Of a stretch of 64,000 nt of DNA, positions 11,201-22,073 are shown piece after piece. The notes below the pieces were generated by a model, which made no database searches, had not been told where the DNA came from, and saw only the letters and a program-made list of their open reading frames with translations. The first letter of the stretch is position 1. Every line of letters begins with the position of its first letter. Made by a program: the position numbers and the translations under genes. Source of the stretch: Fremontodendron californicum (Eukaryota; Streptophyta; Magnoliopsida; Malvales; Malvaceae); NCBI GenBank assembly GCA_030761205.1, contig JAULJL010000015.1:11165501-11229500 (forward strand), in the 5' to 3' direction.

Positions 11201-13157
11201 AGGAAGTGCTAGGGTCCACTCCTCCAATAACTCATAACAGTTATAGTTCTCCATTGTTAACAATTTATTTTGAGTTCAAAGGGAACAAAGAGTAGAGTAA
11301 ATGAGAGAAAGCTTATGAGAATGGATGAGAGTAAACAACTCTCCTTTACCTTGTTAGGGAATAGAGAGCGGAGTAGAGCAAAGTAGAGAATTTATGAGCT
11401 AATATTACTGAAACCGTAGAGTTTGACTTGACTTTGATCAACCAAACCCCTAGGTAAAAATTATCAAAATACACTTCAACTGGTTTTCTCTATTAAAATT
11501 TTGAAGAGGGATCATTCACTATAGACTTTTAAAGGTTGATTTGGCCCTTCATCAATTGTACTACACCTAGTGAGACTTATAAATTAACCAAATATACTCT
11601 ACTCTAAACAACACTATGAGGTTTTAGCAAACATGCATCTACAGTTTACATTTCTAAGTTTATAACAGTTTTTTGTGTCCTAAAAGATATAAATGCTATG
11701 AAAAGGTAATCCTGATCAAGTCAAGAATCATAAAGATAACTTTTATCCTATTGTCTTCAAATATGAAGGCAAAAATATACCAATTGTCGAACCCAGGTAC
11801 TCTTTCAAACGCTGCTGCTCCAAGAATGTTCCGGAGAACCATGAAGACATACAGCTTGCTGCTTGATCAATGCTGTCAAATTCCCATCTTTGCATCAATT
11901 TAGCCTCTATGGCCAGAGAGGTATCAGTCTACAAATGAGAAGAAAAGTGCTGAATATAAAGACCTTGATGGTGAACCACAAACAAAAAAATAGAGCAAAT
12001 ACCTGAAGCTCATTCAAGTAGTTAAGACCTCGAACATTGGACCATACGACTTCAAATACAATGAAGCCATACAATGTCCTATGCAGCTCACTGCTAAGAA
12101 GCAAAGAGGTTCTCAGTTTTTTAACAGGTAGCAAAACCCTCTTTTTAGACAACGTTGTAGCATCAATCAAAGAGAACCATCTCTCAAACTTCTTGGAATC
12201 TTTAGCATTTGATTTGGAAGAAGCTTCCTTTTCCTCCTTTCTCTCCCTACGACCTTTGGTATTAGCAAAAGGAGATAACCTCGACTGCAATAGATAAAAA
12301 TGACTTAAATTCAATTATAATCTTCTTACCTTTGAAAAATTAAAAGAAATATATATATATATATATTAAAAAGATAAAAAGGTATTTTCAAAAACCTTGG
12401 TAACCATCAATTGCCACAAGTGAGCTGGCCGTGAACCCAAGTCCCTGAGCCATGGTCGGTTGTCCACCAAAATGTAGAATTTGTTACTTTCAAGGGCCAG
12501 GAAAAGGCTAAGATCAGAAAGATAAGACTGCAAATCTCTGTAATCAGACATTACACAACAAAAATTCATAAGAAAAGCAGAAAACCCTGAAAATTAATTA
12601 ATGGAATAGCCATATCATATAATCAAGAAACTCAATACAATCACATATATTCCATTTTAAAAAGAAAAAAAAAAAAAAAGCATCGTTTGAACATATATTT
12701 TACATCACACTTCCCTTATATTTTGGAATTACTAAAATTCATCCGAAAGCTAATAATAACCAAAAAGAAGACCTCCAATAAATAAATCCACAATTATTTG
12801 TGGACTCTATTAGGAAGATTTCCATTTAAATATCTTTAACAAAACCAAATAGAAATCCATTCTGATTCTGATATTTTCCTATAAAGCAATTCCTCAGAAA
12901 CAAATAAAATCACCATATACAAAAAAATAATCATTTAATCTCATCAGAAAAAGTAATCAGCAATTGGAGAAAACGACAATTACGAAGAATATTATTCATA
13001 ACATTAATGTATAAACTAGAAACTGAAGCCAAAGTTTAAACTTAACGAAATTCAACTTAGATAATGCTTACAAATAATAAAACTAAAAGTTAATGAATTA
13101 CCCGATTTGGAGACTGGTTAAAGGAAAAACAGAGCGTCCATCATCGTGTTTCCCCAT
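8275..13157 (-). CDS. conserved-looking multi-pass membrane protein of unknown function, 655 aa
   Basis: Eight exons join in phase: 13102-13157, 12396-12537, 12003-12284, 11781-11928, 8930-9871, 8588-8826, 8434-8507, 8275-8359 (1,968 nt). All introns are GT-AG. The start is ATG in MGKHDDGRSVFPLTSLQIGD; the end is SSS-stop at 8275. The N-terminal 200 residues are soluble-looking, with VDNRPWLRDLGSRPAHLWQL (about 50-65) and a Lys/Glu-rich stretch (about 75-95). A very acidic region at about 214-243 precedes PHTPPPTGPYKRRK. The C-terminal half is hydrophobic, with one clear membrane segment near 374-394 (ALYVLISIITVLIGFY) and more between about 450 and 600, so several membrane passes are likely. 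I recognise no characterised family and infer no activity. The 1.9-kb intron between exons 4 and 5 holds no further coding block. Exon 8 is the least certain. Confidence 0.8.
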
Positions 13158-13920
13158 CAAAATTATGCTCTAAGCTCTGTTCAGCAAATCACTGCTTAAC
13201 AATTAGCATATAGAGAAAAAAATAAATTCACATTAATATCCAAAATAAGCAACATTATTATTTAAAAATATTAAAAGAGAGAGGGAAAATAGACCTTGAA
13301 GAAAGGAATTCCATGACAACGGAAGAGAGGAAAGGGAGAGAAAACAAAGGAAACAATCACTCTCGAACTTCATAACAAAACAGAAAAGAAAAAACGTAAC
13401 CAAACAGAAAAAGGAAAAAAAAAAATCAATGGCGGAGAAAAGAGAGGAGAAGAAGCGGCACGCACATTGAAACAAACTTCAACAAAAGTCAGAGCAGGCG
13501 ATATCAAAAGAATCAGATACAAAGGCCACAAAAAAAAATGGAACTTTTTTTTAATTAAATGAAGGGAAATAAAATGGTTGGGGGAAGGGGGGAGGGAAAG
13601 GGAAGGAGTTGTTTGGCTGGGGAAGGCGTGACGACGAAGGAAGGAAATATTGAACACGTTAAGGACGCGTCTCAGGATTCAAAAAATACGTCATTTAATT
13701 CGAAAGACAGAAACAGAGAAAGAAAGAAAAAAAAAGTCGTACTTGTTGATGGGAGCTTAGGAGGAAGGAAGGAAGTGGAAGGAGAAGGAGAAGGGTAAAA
13801 TGGGAAATTAGGGGAGGGAGTTTTTGGAGATCGGATGCTTCCGGCGGCAGGGAATCGTTTCCTTTGTCGTTGTCGTTGTCGTTGGAAGAGAGGAGGAGGT
13901 GATGATGTACCTAAATTTTC
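13158..13920 (-). promoter_or_regulatory. probable 5' leader and promoter of the membrane-protein gene
   Basis: Upstream of the ATG at 13157 the minus strand is rich in CT and TC runs (about 13320-13480) and then GC-richer, with a TTGTCG/CGACAA triplet repeat at 13865-13885. It returns to AT-rich DNA beyond 13920, which fits a leader plus core promoter. No clean TATA box or intron boundary was fixed. The open frames here on either strand are low-complexity and not supported as genes. Confidence 0.4.
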
Positions 13921-14404
13921 AGAGGAACACAGTTTTTTTTTAATTATTATTATTATTTTGTGTTTCTAGGAAGCCAAGAAACCTGGGAAATAAATAACCG
14001 AGACATGCGCGGGGGTTAATTTTATGATGTGCTACGGCTGTTTCTATCCTATTTATTTGCGCCTTTATCTTCTCCTTCGCCATGTGGCATGTGGGATATA
14101 AGTAAAACAGTCTTATTGTTACTTGGGATATAAATAATTAATAAAATATAATATTTATTTTAATGGTATGATCTTTTAATATAAAATTTAAATATTAAAA
14201 AATTTAAATTTTATTATTTATAAAAAAAAATTTAAAAAATTAACTTAAAATCAATTTTTAACAATTTAATACAATTTTTACATATTTTTAATAATTGAAT
14301 TGATTTTCGATTTCTTATCAAATCAAATAAATCTTCGATTTTTAATTAAATTAGTTCGACCGATTAATCTAATTCAATTTTTTCACTATACAAGATACTA
14401 ACTC
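13921..14404. other. AT-rich intergenic DNA
   Basis: No coding, RNA or repeat structure recognised beyond A/T richness. Confidence 0.4.
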
Positions 14405-14780
14405 ATTAAATATGTAGGTATTATTTCATTTAAAAAATATCATGTTACTTAGGTTATTTCATTTCATATAGAATATGTTATGTTACTTAGGTTATTTTAT
14501 TTCATTTAGAAAATATCATGTTACTTAGGTTATTTCATTTCATATAGAATATGTTATGTTACTTAGGTTATTTTATTTCATTTAGAATATATCATATGAC
14601 TTAGGATATTGCATCTCATATAGAATATACTATGTTACCTAGGTCATTTCATTTTATTTATAATATGTCATATAACTTAGGATATTTCATTTCATTTAGA
14701 ATATGGTAAGGCATTTATTTCATTTCATTTAGAATATGCTAAGGCATTTACATTATATCATATCATTTAGGAAGCATTGT
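14405..14780. repeat. degenerate 38-bp tandem repeat
   Basis: Units of the form TTACTTAGGTTATTTCATTT plus AGAATATGTTATG recur every 38 bp. Alternating units (ATATAGAATATG versus TTTAGAAAATAT) give a 76-bp dimer. About nine units are present, the outer ones diverged. It has no coding potential. Confidence 0.75.
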
Positions 14781-14847
14781 GTTGCATATTTTTTATCCAA
14801 CATAAAGGTTAACAAACAACTACCACATTTGACATCAAAGAGATTCA

Positions 14848-15237
14848 GGCCTCGTTTAGCATTGTTTCTGGCACAGCTTTTGAGGTCAAAAGCTGCTTTT
14901 CACCGCAAACGCAATGCTAAACAGATAAAAAAATTAGCTTCTGCTGTTGAAACCATGGTTTGAAAAGCCAAACCAAAAAGCCAAAAAATATAGCTTTTGG
15001 GCTTTAAAAGCTGGCTTTTGGATAAAATGACTTTATTATCCTCACATCTCTACACTTTTATTATTTTAAACATATCTTTTTTTGACATTTCAATTTCCAA
15101 CAACACTTTTTCACAGCAATGCTAAACACTTAAAAGTTTTTAAACCACACTTTTTCACCACACTTTATAAACACACTTTTTCCAACTCGAGCTTTTCCCA
15201 ACCCAAGCTTTTTCCAATAACAATGTTAAACTAACCC
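14848..15237. mobile_element. Tourist-like MITE, copy 1
   Basis: The 390-bp element starts GGCCTCGTTTAGCATTG and ends CAATGTTAAACTAACCC, imperfect terminal inverted repeats. Inside are inverted AAAGCTGCTTTT/AAAAGCTGGC motifs around CCATGG. A clearly homologous copy lies in the opposite orientation at 52841-53218. The 3-bp flanks here are TCA on each side, against TAA in the second copy, so the family fits PIF/Harbinger-type MITEs with 3-bp duplications. Non-coding. Confidence 0.75.
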
Positions 15238-15939
15238 TCAATCATACAAACCCTAAAACTACTTGAGGGAATTCTCTATTCTAAATATTTACTTTTGTAA
15301 AATAAGGTACTATATGATTATTATTATTAGACCACTAACTACTCCAACGTAATCCTTGATAAGGAAGAAAAAGAAATTCAAAAGGGAGTAAACATCATCC
15401 ATTCAATCCATTATCTATTGAGAATTTTGAGTAAATCTCAAACATGGTAAAGTAAGGATTAAGGAGGAAAGTTCTATTATCGGGTCCCAAATATAAGCGC
15501 TTCTTTATCAGGTTACTTCTCAACTTCTTAAGGAGGAAATAACCGAGATTTACTCAAAAGCACTTTAGAACCCTCCCGATTAAGGAGGATTAAGTCAAAA
15601 TCTTCAACATGATTAAAAATTAAAAATGAATCAAGAACAGATTAGAAGGGCCTGGAACATTTCATTTTTCCCTTTATTGGAAAGCGTGTGGAGGCCTACA
15701 TTTCATCAAAGAGATAAAAGCACAATTAATAGACTGCTTAAAAAATATGCTAGCATAGCACGAGATTTAGTTATAATTTTTTTTGGGGGGGGGTAAAAGA
15801 CATTTATCTTGAAGTTTGATTGAAAATAGAGTTGTTTATAATTAAATTAGGTTGATTTTGGATAGTAAAAAATTTAATTGTTTAGGTTTTGATCCGGCTC
15901 AATTTGTATTGCGACTTAATTTTACGACCGTAAATGAAT
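15238..15939. other. intergenic DNA
   Basis: No feature supported. A G9 run follows a T run at about 15780-15790. The rest is AT-rich with no long reading frame of coding character. Confidence 0.4.
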
Positions 15940-16543
15940 CAGGTTTGAATGAACAGGTTTTTGTTTGGGTTCGTTTATTTATTTTTAAAATTTGTTTGTG
16001 TTCGGTTCGTGTTCGTCAAGAATTTTAAATTGTGTTCAAGCTCTATTCGTTTAAAATTGAGTGTTTTCGTATTCATTCATTTAAATTAAATAAACTTGTT
16101 AGCAAATATTAAATGAGCATGTTCATAAACATATAATCGAACATGTTCGTGAATAATTAAAAATATGTTCATGAAAAATAAATAAACAAATCTAAACAAT
16201 TTTAATAAACAAACAAATAAAAAAAGTCAATTTTAAATTGTTATTAAATATAAAATAATTAAATTTAAGTTATTAAATAATATTAATTATATTATAAATA
16301 AAATATAAATAATAATAATAATATTATTAATCGAACGATAAACGAGGTTTAAACAATCTATCAAACGATCTATAAACGAGTTTGTTCGTGAATATAAATG
16401 AACTAAACAGACCATGTTCTTGTTCGGTTCGTTTAATTAACGAATCTTAAAATCATATTCATAATCGTTTATTTAACTTTATAAACGAACAACAATTAAA
16501 CTATTCGCGAATCATTCATCGAACCAACGCTCTGTCCACCCCT
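15940..16543. mobile_element. degraded hAT-like element
   Basis: Dense GTTCG/CGAAC motifs (GTTCGTGTTCG, CGAACATGTTCG, GGTTCGTTTAATTAACGAA) occur in both orientations towards the two ends, as in subterminal repeats of plant hAT elements. The right end reads GCTCTGTCCACCCCTA, a hAT-type terminus (TAGGGGTGGAC in reverse). I could not find the matching left terminus or an 8-bp duplication, so boundaries are approximate and the copy is probably decayed. Confidence 0.45.
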
Positions 16544-17920
16544 ACTTAATTTGATAACATACAAGTGGTTGGTTTGTTGGCTTTAGAGCGCATTTGGGTC
16601 ACTGTTTCAATATTGTTGTTGAGTTGCAAAGAGATCTAATATTTTTGGATATATAAAAAAAATAATATATTTAATAAATATGAAAATAGTATCATAAATA
16701 TAATACGATATATTTAAATATAATTAACATAACGCATTTAATATACATATTGTATTCATATTTAATATTTATAACACATTTAACCATTTGTATTGTATTA
16801 TATTATATTTACATAATTGACATTAAAAAATATATACAAAATACAAAATATGACATATACATATAAATTGCCATGTCTAATCGCAAATCGTCGGGTTTGT
16901 GTTATTTAAGAAAATATTAATTAGTGTCTAATACATTAATTAAGGTGATATTTAAAAAATATATAATTAATAAATTTTTTTTTTATTAATTTAGTAAAAA
17001 CAACACATTAAATACAAAAACTTTCCTTAAATATAAATTAAAAACGGACCCAATTTCTTAATACTTATCTTTTTTGTCTTCTTTTGTAACAAAACAAATT
17101 TAAATAATTACGCCTGTCAATTTATGTAAAAGATATTAATACGCAGTAGAAGTTGTCAAAGTTTCACTCTCATACTCAACTTTAGAATCATTTGTTTGAA
17201 GCTTTAAACTTTTTTAGGATTCCTTTAATCAGTGTTTATAGGTTTTAATCAAATTTTTTTTTTATATTTAATATATTATTTTTATAAAATTAAAAAAAAT
17301 AAATTATTAATTATATATATTTTTTATATTATCATCTTAATCAATGTTTAATGACATTGATTAACATCTATATGAGACAATCATTATCCCATTAAATAGC
17401 TTCGAGTTGACTTTATTATAATGGATTGGAATTAAATGATGGCAAATTGTAATTTGCAATGCACAATTTCTTTATTTCAAATAGAAGCTCAAATGGAACA
17501 TTTTTCATTATTTTTGATAAGTTTTAGCTAAAAAAAACATTTAATTTTAACTTGTTTATTATATCTTATATTAATATTAAAATCCTGGTTGAGTTGATGA
17601 CAAAATTGAAGTGATATCAATTTAATTAAAAAATAATTAAAAAAAAGTTATACAACAAAAAAAATATATACTAATAAGGTTATAATACTATATTTTACAA
17701 AGTAGATTGAAAATTCATATTTTAAAATCACTTATACACTTCTTCCTAATTTTTTATCTAAAACATATGTACATAGAATCATTTTGTATCTCTTATATTT
17801 TAAGATAATTATAAATGTTTAATTATTTAAATAATAAAAAAATTAATTATTACATCCATTTTCGTAGTTTATCTTAAAAAGTTATATCACATAATGTATC
17901 AAACAATAATGTGTTAAACA
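16544..17920. other. AT-rich intergenic DNA
   Basis: Contains a diffuse repeat at about 16650-16880 (ATACGATATATTTAAATATAATTAA and relatives) that recurs in degraded form at about 41770-41950, 49760-49960 and 51850-52040. No gene or RNA supported. Confidence 0.35.
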
Positions 17921-18870
17921 TGTTGGATATCATTGTATTATTTTGAGTATATATACGAAATACGTATTCAATATGTAGGTTGTTATAACTAAATACGTGG
18001 TGTATAATTAATGTAAACAATTGATATCAAAATTGAATGAAAAATTAGTCTCATTAAACACCCACTTGAAGAGGAAGATAGTTTGTTGTAGTTATATGTG
18101 ATAATCAATCTCACATAAAACAAAGTTTGGCATTTGCTAATTGTTTATAAAGACTTGTGTTCCATTTTGGGTTGGGTTCCAAGGGGCACTCAAGTTTTGT
18201 GGTGAGTGAGGACCTACACAAACTGGGCTAGACTACACGCCCTCGCTCTCATCGCCGCCTTCGAGCTGGGTCGGAACGAGCCTGGGCTTGGGTCAACACT
18301 GTTCTATTCATTTTGCTGCCCAACGGGTTAACTTGCTACTGGTTGTCTAATTAATTCTTGCCTGTTCGGTCCAGGACCGAATCGGTTCGTGTTTTTCAGT
18401 ATGTCTTTTTGGTAAAGACATGCCGGTTCGGCTTCCTGTCTGAACCGGTTCGTCATCAATGAGTGTGCCTGTTCTGATCAAACAGGTTCCTTCCATGTGG
18501 TGTGTCTTTTCGAACAGACAGATTGACTGCTATAAATACAGACTTCCTGTGTCTGTTTTTCTCTCACTAATTCACTCAAATAAATTCTGTCTTCTAAGAG
18601 AGAGACTTAACATTCTTCTGGTTCGCTGTGTTGCATCCGAATGTGTTCTCATTTGCAACGATTATCGAGAAAACCTGGGAGACGATTTGCATCAAACTAT
18701 AAGCACCTTTAGACAGGCAAAAAACGTCTTAAGATCAGAGGTCCAACCTTGACTCGATATTAATTTTTTCAAATCAATTCTTGTAAGTGTCTTTATATTC
18801 GATTCTGTATATTTGTTCGTATATTTATATTCTTTTTATAAGTAGTATATAACAAATTTTATCATACAAA
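17921..18870 (+). repeat. diverged solo LTR, same family as the copia element at 20465-27960
   Basis: It starts TGTTGGATATC like the LTRs of the minus-strand copia element but lies in the plus orientation. Shared blocks in the same order include ACGAAATACGTATTC, CCCACTTGAAGAGGAAGA, AAGGGGCAC, AAGTTTTGTGGTG, ACCTACACAA and CCAACCTTGACTCGAT. It is much more diverged than the two LTRs of that element are from each other. A TATAAATA-type box lies near 18532. The 3' end (expected ...CAACA) is missing, and the sequence passes into a LINE tail near 18870. Confidence 0.7.
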
Positions 18871-18872
18871 AC

Positions 18873-19290
18873 ACTGATGGCAGTTGGGATCAAATTAAGA
18901 ATATTGCTGCTGCTGGAGGCCTTATTAGAGACTCTAACGACATTTGGATGGCTAGGTTTAGTTGCCAATTTGGAAATTGTAGCATTGATTTGGCTGAAAT
19001 ATGGATTATTTATCATGAGATTAGTTACGCCTGGCAGAATGGAATTAATTTTTTAAAAATTAAATCTGATTCCATGAATTTTATTTCAGCTATAAAAAAT
19101 GGAGTGTCCCTTAACCTCTCTGTATCTCCTGGTTTGTGCAATTAAAGAAATTTTTGAAAAAAAATTGGCATCTGTCACTTAAGCAAATTCATAGAGAGAA
19201 GAATATTGCTGACATGTTTGATGTTTATCAATCTCGTGTTGTCTTTAGTTAATTGCATGGGTCTCTGACCCTCCTTTGCATAAAAAAAAA
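18873..19290 (+). mobile_element. LINE 3' end: RNase H-like domain fragment with poly(A)
   Basis: The plus strand reads TDGSWDQIKNIAAAGGLIRD, then LAEIWIIYHEISYAWQNG and LKIKSDSMNFISAIKNG. This matches the RNase H-like domain at the end of plant L1-type LINE ORF2, with the D of TDGS, the E of AEIW and the D of KSDS in the expected order. A stop follows LCN, then the frame shifts. An A10 tract at 19281-19290 is the probable poly(A) end. It is a 5'-truncated, dead copy that appears to abut the truncated solo LTR. Confidence 0.7.
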
Positions 19291-20459
19291 ATGAAACAAT
19301 TTAGTACTATATAATAAAGCCTACTAATATATCGGTGAAATGCGCGAGATTTTGACTAATAAAATCAAATAAATGGTAAAGGAAAGTAAGCAACAATAAA
19401 TTTTTATTTATTAAAATTGTATTTGATAATCTTGAAATTAATGAATTTTGATGTCACCAATTAAATGATATCAATTCAGTTATTAAAATTATATAAAAAT
19501 AAATAATATAAATTATGATTACTCATGTCTTCAACTTTTTATATAATATATTTTCTTTTACAAAATTATCTATTTTTCTTAAAAAGTTATTCACCTCTTT
19601 TTAACAAAATTATACATATTTAATTTCCTTTTCTCTTTTAAAATACTCTTTCACATTTTTTTCTTCCAGCTAGTGTACATCTTTTTGTATAAAAGTAAAA
19701 ATGATACTTAAACAAAGGGTTTATTTATTTATTTTTATTAATGCAAGTTTTGCCCAAAAAAGTAATGAAATAAGAAAAAGTAATTGGTGCGACACATCTT
19801 ACTTATAATATAGACATGGCCATACTCTATAACTTCACCCTCTGACACAAAAAGAATGCAGCAGGTTATCAGAAACGGCCGACGTCAATGGCTCAAGTCA
19901 AAGGTCAAAGCAGCATTGGCTCCCCACCTTAAAAGGAAAAGCGGATAAGATGCGCGAAATTTGTAAAGCGCACTGACTTTAAGCTCAATGAATCATAAGC
20001 TTGTAGGACCCACCAGATATTTTACGACGCATCTGGATAAAAGAAAAGAATCAGAACAATCAGAGATTTCGTGCGTGTAGGGCCCCCGGTAGCCTTGATG
20101 ATTTTGTTTGGTTTTGGTTTGTGGTGGTGTAAAATAATAGGGTAGGACAGATTATAGGGAATTATTAGAATCATTTGATAGATAGATCATAGATGCATAT
20201 GGATATGGATATGAATATGCATGCGCATGGAGTGGTAACGTCATGAGTTGGGTATGTAGTACTGTTGTTTCGTCAGAAAAGAAGAAAAAATCAACAAATG
20301 GAAGACAAGTTATATGGATTTAGGTATTTGTATTTGATATTCATAAATATTTACGTGTTTAATTTATTTTTGTTTAAAATTTGTATTCGCAAAATCGATT
20401 AAAAAAAAATCTAAAAATTAAATACGGATATATGTATAAGTTTTATAATAATATCTCAA
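19291..20459. other. intergenic DNA with a GC-richer island at about 19850-20110
   Basis: Most is AT-rich. 19850-20110 is clearly GC-richer, with TTGAC/GTCAA (W-box-like) motifs and GTAGGGCCCCCGG, but no reading frame or RNA fold that I can support. It could be a relict promoter. Nothing else recognised. Confidence 0.3.
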
Positions 20460-20464
20460 ATAAA

Positions 20465-21482
20465 TGTTGACAATCTTATAATCAATAAGCAATATTTCAT
20501 TACTACTAAATATAAATTAAAAGATTAAAGAACAGATTACTTATCTGTAATTCTGGTAGAACAGCATATAAAAAATACGAACAATCAAGAATGGAAAATT
20601 GACAACACTTACAGGTTAATCCGAATACAGAAAAAAAGGATAATCGAGTCAAGGTTGGACCTCTGACCTTAAGACGATTATTGCCTGTCTCTCAGGTGCT
20701 AACAGTATGTCGCAATTCGTCTCCCAAGCCTCCTCGATTACGTTGCAATCAAGAGCACACTTTTAGCAACACGGCGAACCAGAAAAATGTCGGTCTCTCT
20801 CACAAAAGACACAGGAAAAGACAAGAGCAGTATAGAAAAATTAGTAGAAATTTTCGGTACTCTAAAAAGACAGGTACTGCTCAGGTTTATATAGAAAAAC
20901 AGATGACTTTTCGGAACGGACACATCATTTGGAACAAAACCTGTTCGGCCAAACAGGCAGCTTTTGAAAATAAAAAGGTTCTTAGTTAAAACCGAACAGA
21001 CAAAACTTTTAACAAACAAAAGGGTTCGGTCTGAAAAGATACTTCTTAAACAAACAAGTCTCTTGGTTGGAGAATGCTGAACCGGTTTGGTTTGGACTGA
21101 ATAAAAATATCGGTTGGGCAGTAGAAAATTAATTACTGCCCAAACCCGACCCGACCCAGCCCGGCTCGGCAGCGCGCGTGTGGTCCAGCTCAAGTTGTGT
21201 AGGTCTTCATCCACCACAAAACTTGGGTGCCCCTTAGGGCCCAACCCCACATGGAAACAAGGCTTATAAATACCATAAGCTTATGCCTTTGTTCATCCTA
21301 TATGGGGTTCCACACTAATCACTAACATCAACCAACTTTCTTCCTCTTCAAGTGGGTATAAAGAGATTAATTTCTCATTCAAACATGATATCAATTATGC
21401 ATCGTGTATCTACTTACGACAACCTACGTATTAGAATACGTATTTCGTATTTATACACCAAATAATATATTGATATCCAACA
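20465..21482 (-). repeat. 3' LTR of the minus-strand copia element
   Basis: 1,018 bp, plus-strand ends TGTTGACAATC and GATATCCAACA. In element orientation it begins directly after the polypurine tract at 21483-21494. A TATA-like TTTATAAGCC block lies near 21263. Nearly colinear with the 5' LTR once the hAT insertion is removed from that copy. Confidence 0.9.
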
Positions 21483-21494
21483 ATCCCCCACATG
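21483..21494 (-). other. polypurine tract
   Basis: On the minus strand CATGTGGGGGAT abuts the LTR start TGTTGG. This purine-rich site is where plus-strand DNA synthesis is primed in LTR elements. Confidence 0.75.
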
Positions 21495-22073
21495 AATGAA
21501 ATTGTCTGATTAAAACGACGAACTAACTCAGAATATGAGAGAGTTAAACCTTGAAGAGTTATTGCATCAAGATAGGTAGCTTTTGGCTTTGAACCTTCCA
21601 TAGTGAATAACTATCGGATTTACTCGGCTAACTAGTGAACATGATGTCTTGAACTATTCAGCCTTTTGTGTAAACCAAGACAATAGATATCACACAATTC
21701 CCCTTCGAACATCTTCAGTTCTCACGATTGTGTCCATTTTGGCCTATGACACTGCCTGGTTTCTTATGAGTACTCTAGAGAATTTAGCCTGATCAATTCT
21801 CATAGAAGTGGCCACGTATCTTACTCATAATAGGTGATTGCTCATTAAGAGTATCCTGCAATACCCCACTTGATTTTATCAAGCTATAAGAATCATTAAA
21901 AGCATAGCTTATCCTAACTCCTTTGCAGGCAACACTAAATCATCATAGGAATGGATAAGAGTGTTTAACTCTTTTAGTGCTTACACACAGTTACATAATT
22001 TAGTTGTCCCTTTTGAACCTAGATCTTGGGATGTCTAGTCAGCTAGGTTGGGTTTCCACTATGTAACTTTAAT

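Noticed and set aside
13233..13798. Several 60-95-residue frames in the leader region
   Set aside because: Low-complexity Ser/Phe/Lys/Glu strings from CT/GA-rich leader DNA, on both strands.
20681..20989. 102-residue plus-strand frame, nearly duplicated at 26057-26365
   Set aside because: It lies antisense within both LTRs of the copia element; duplication of the LTR explains it.
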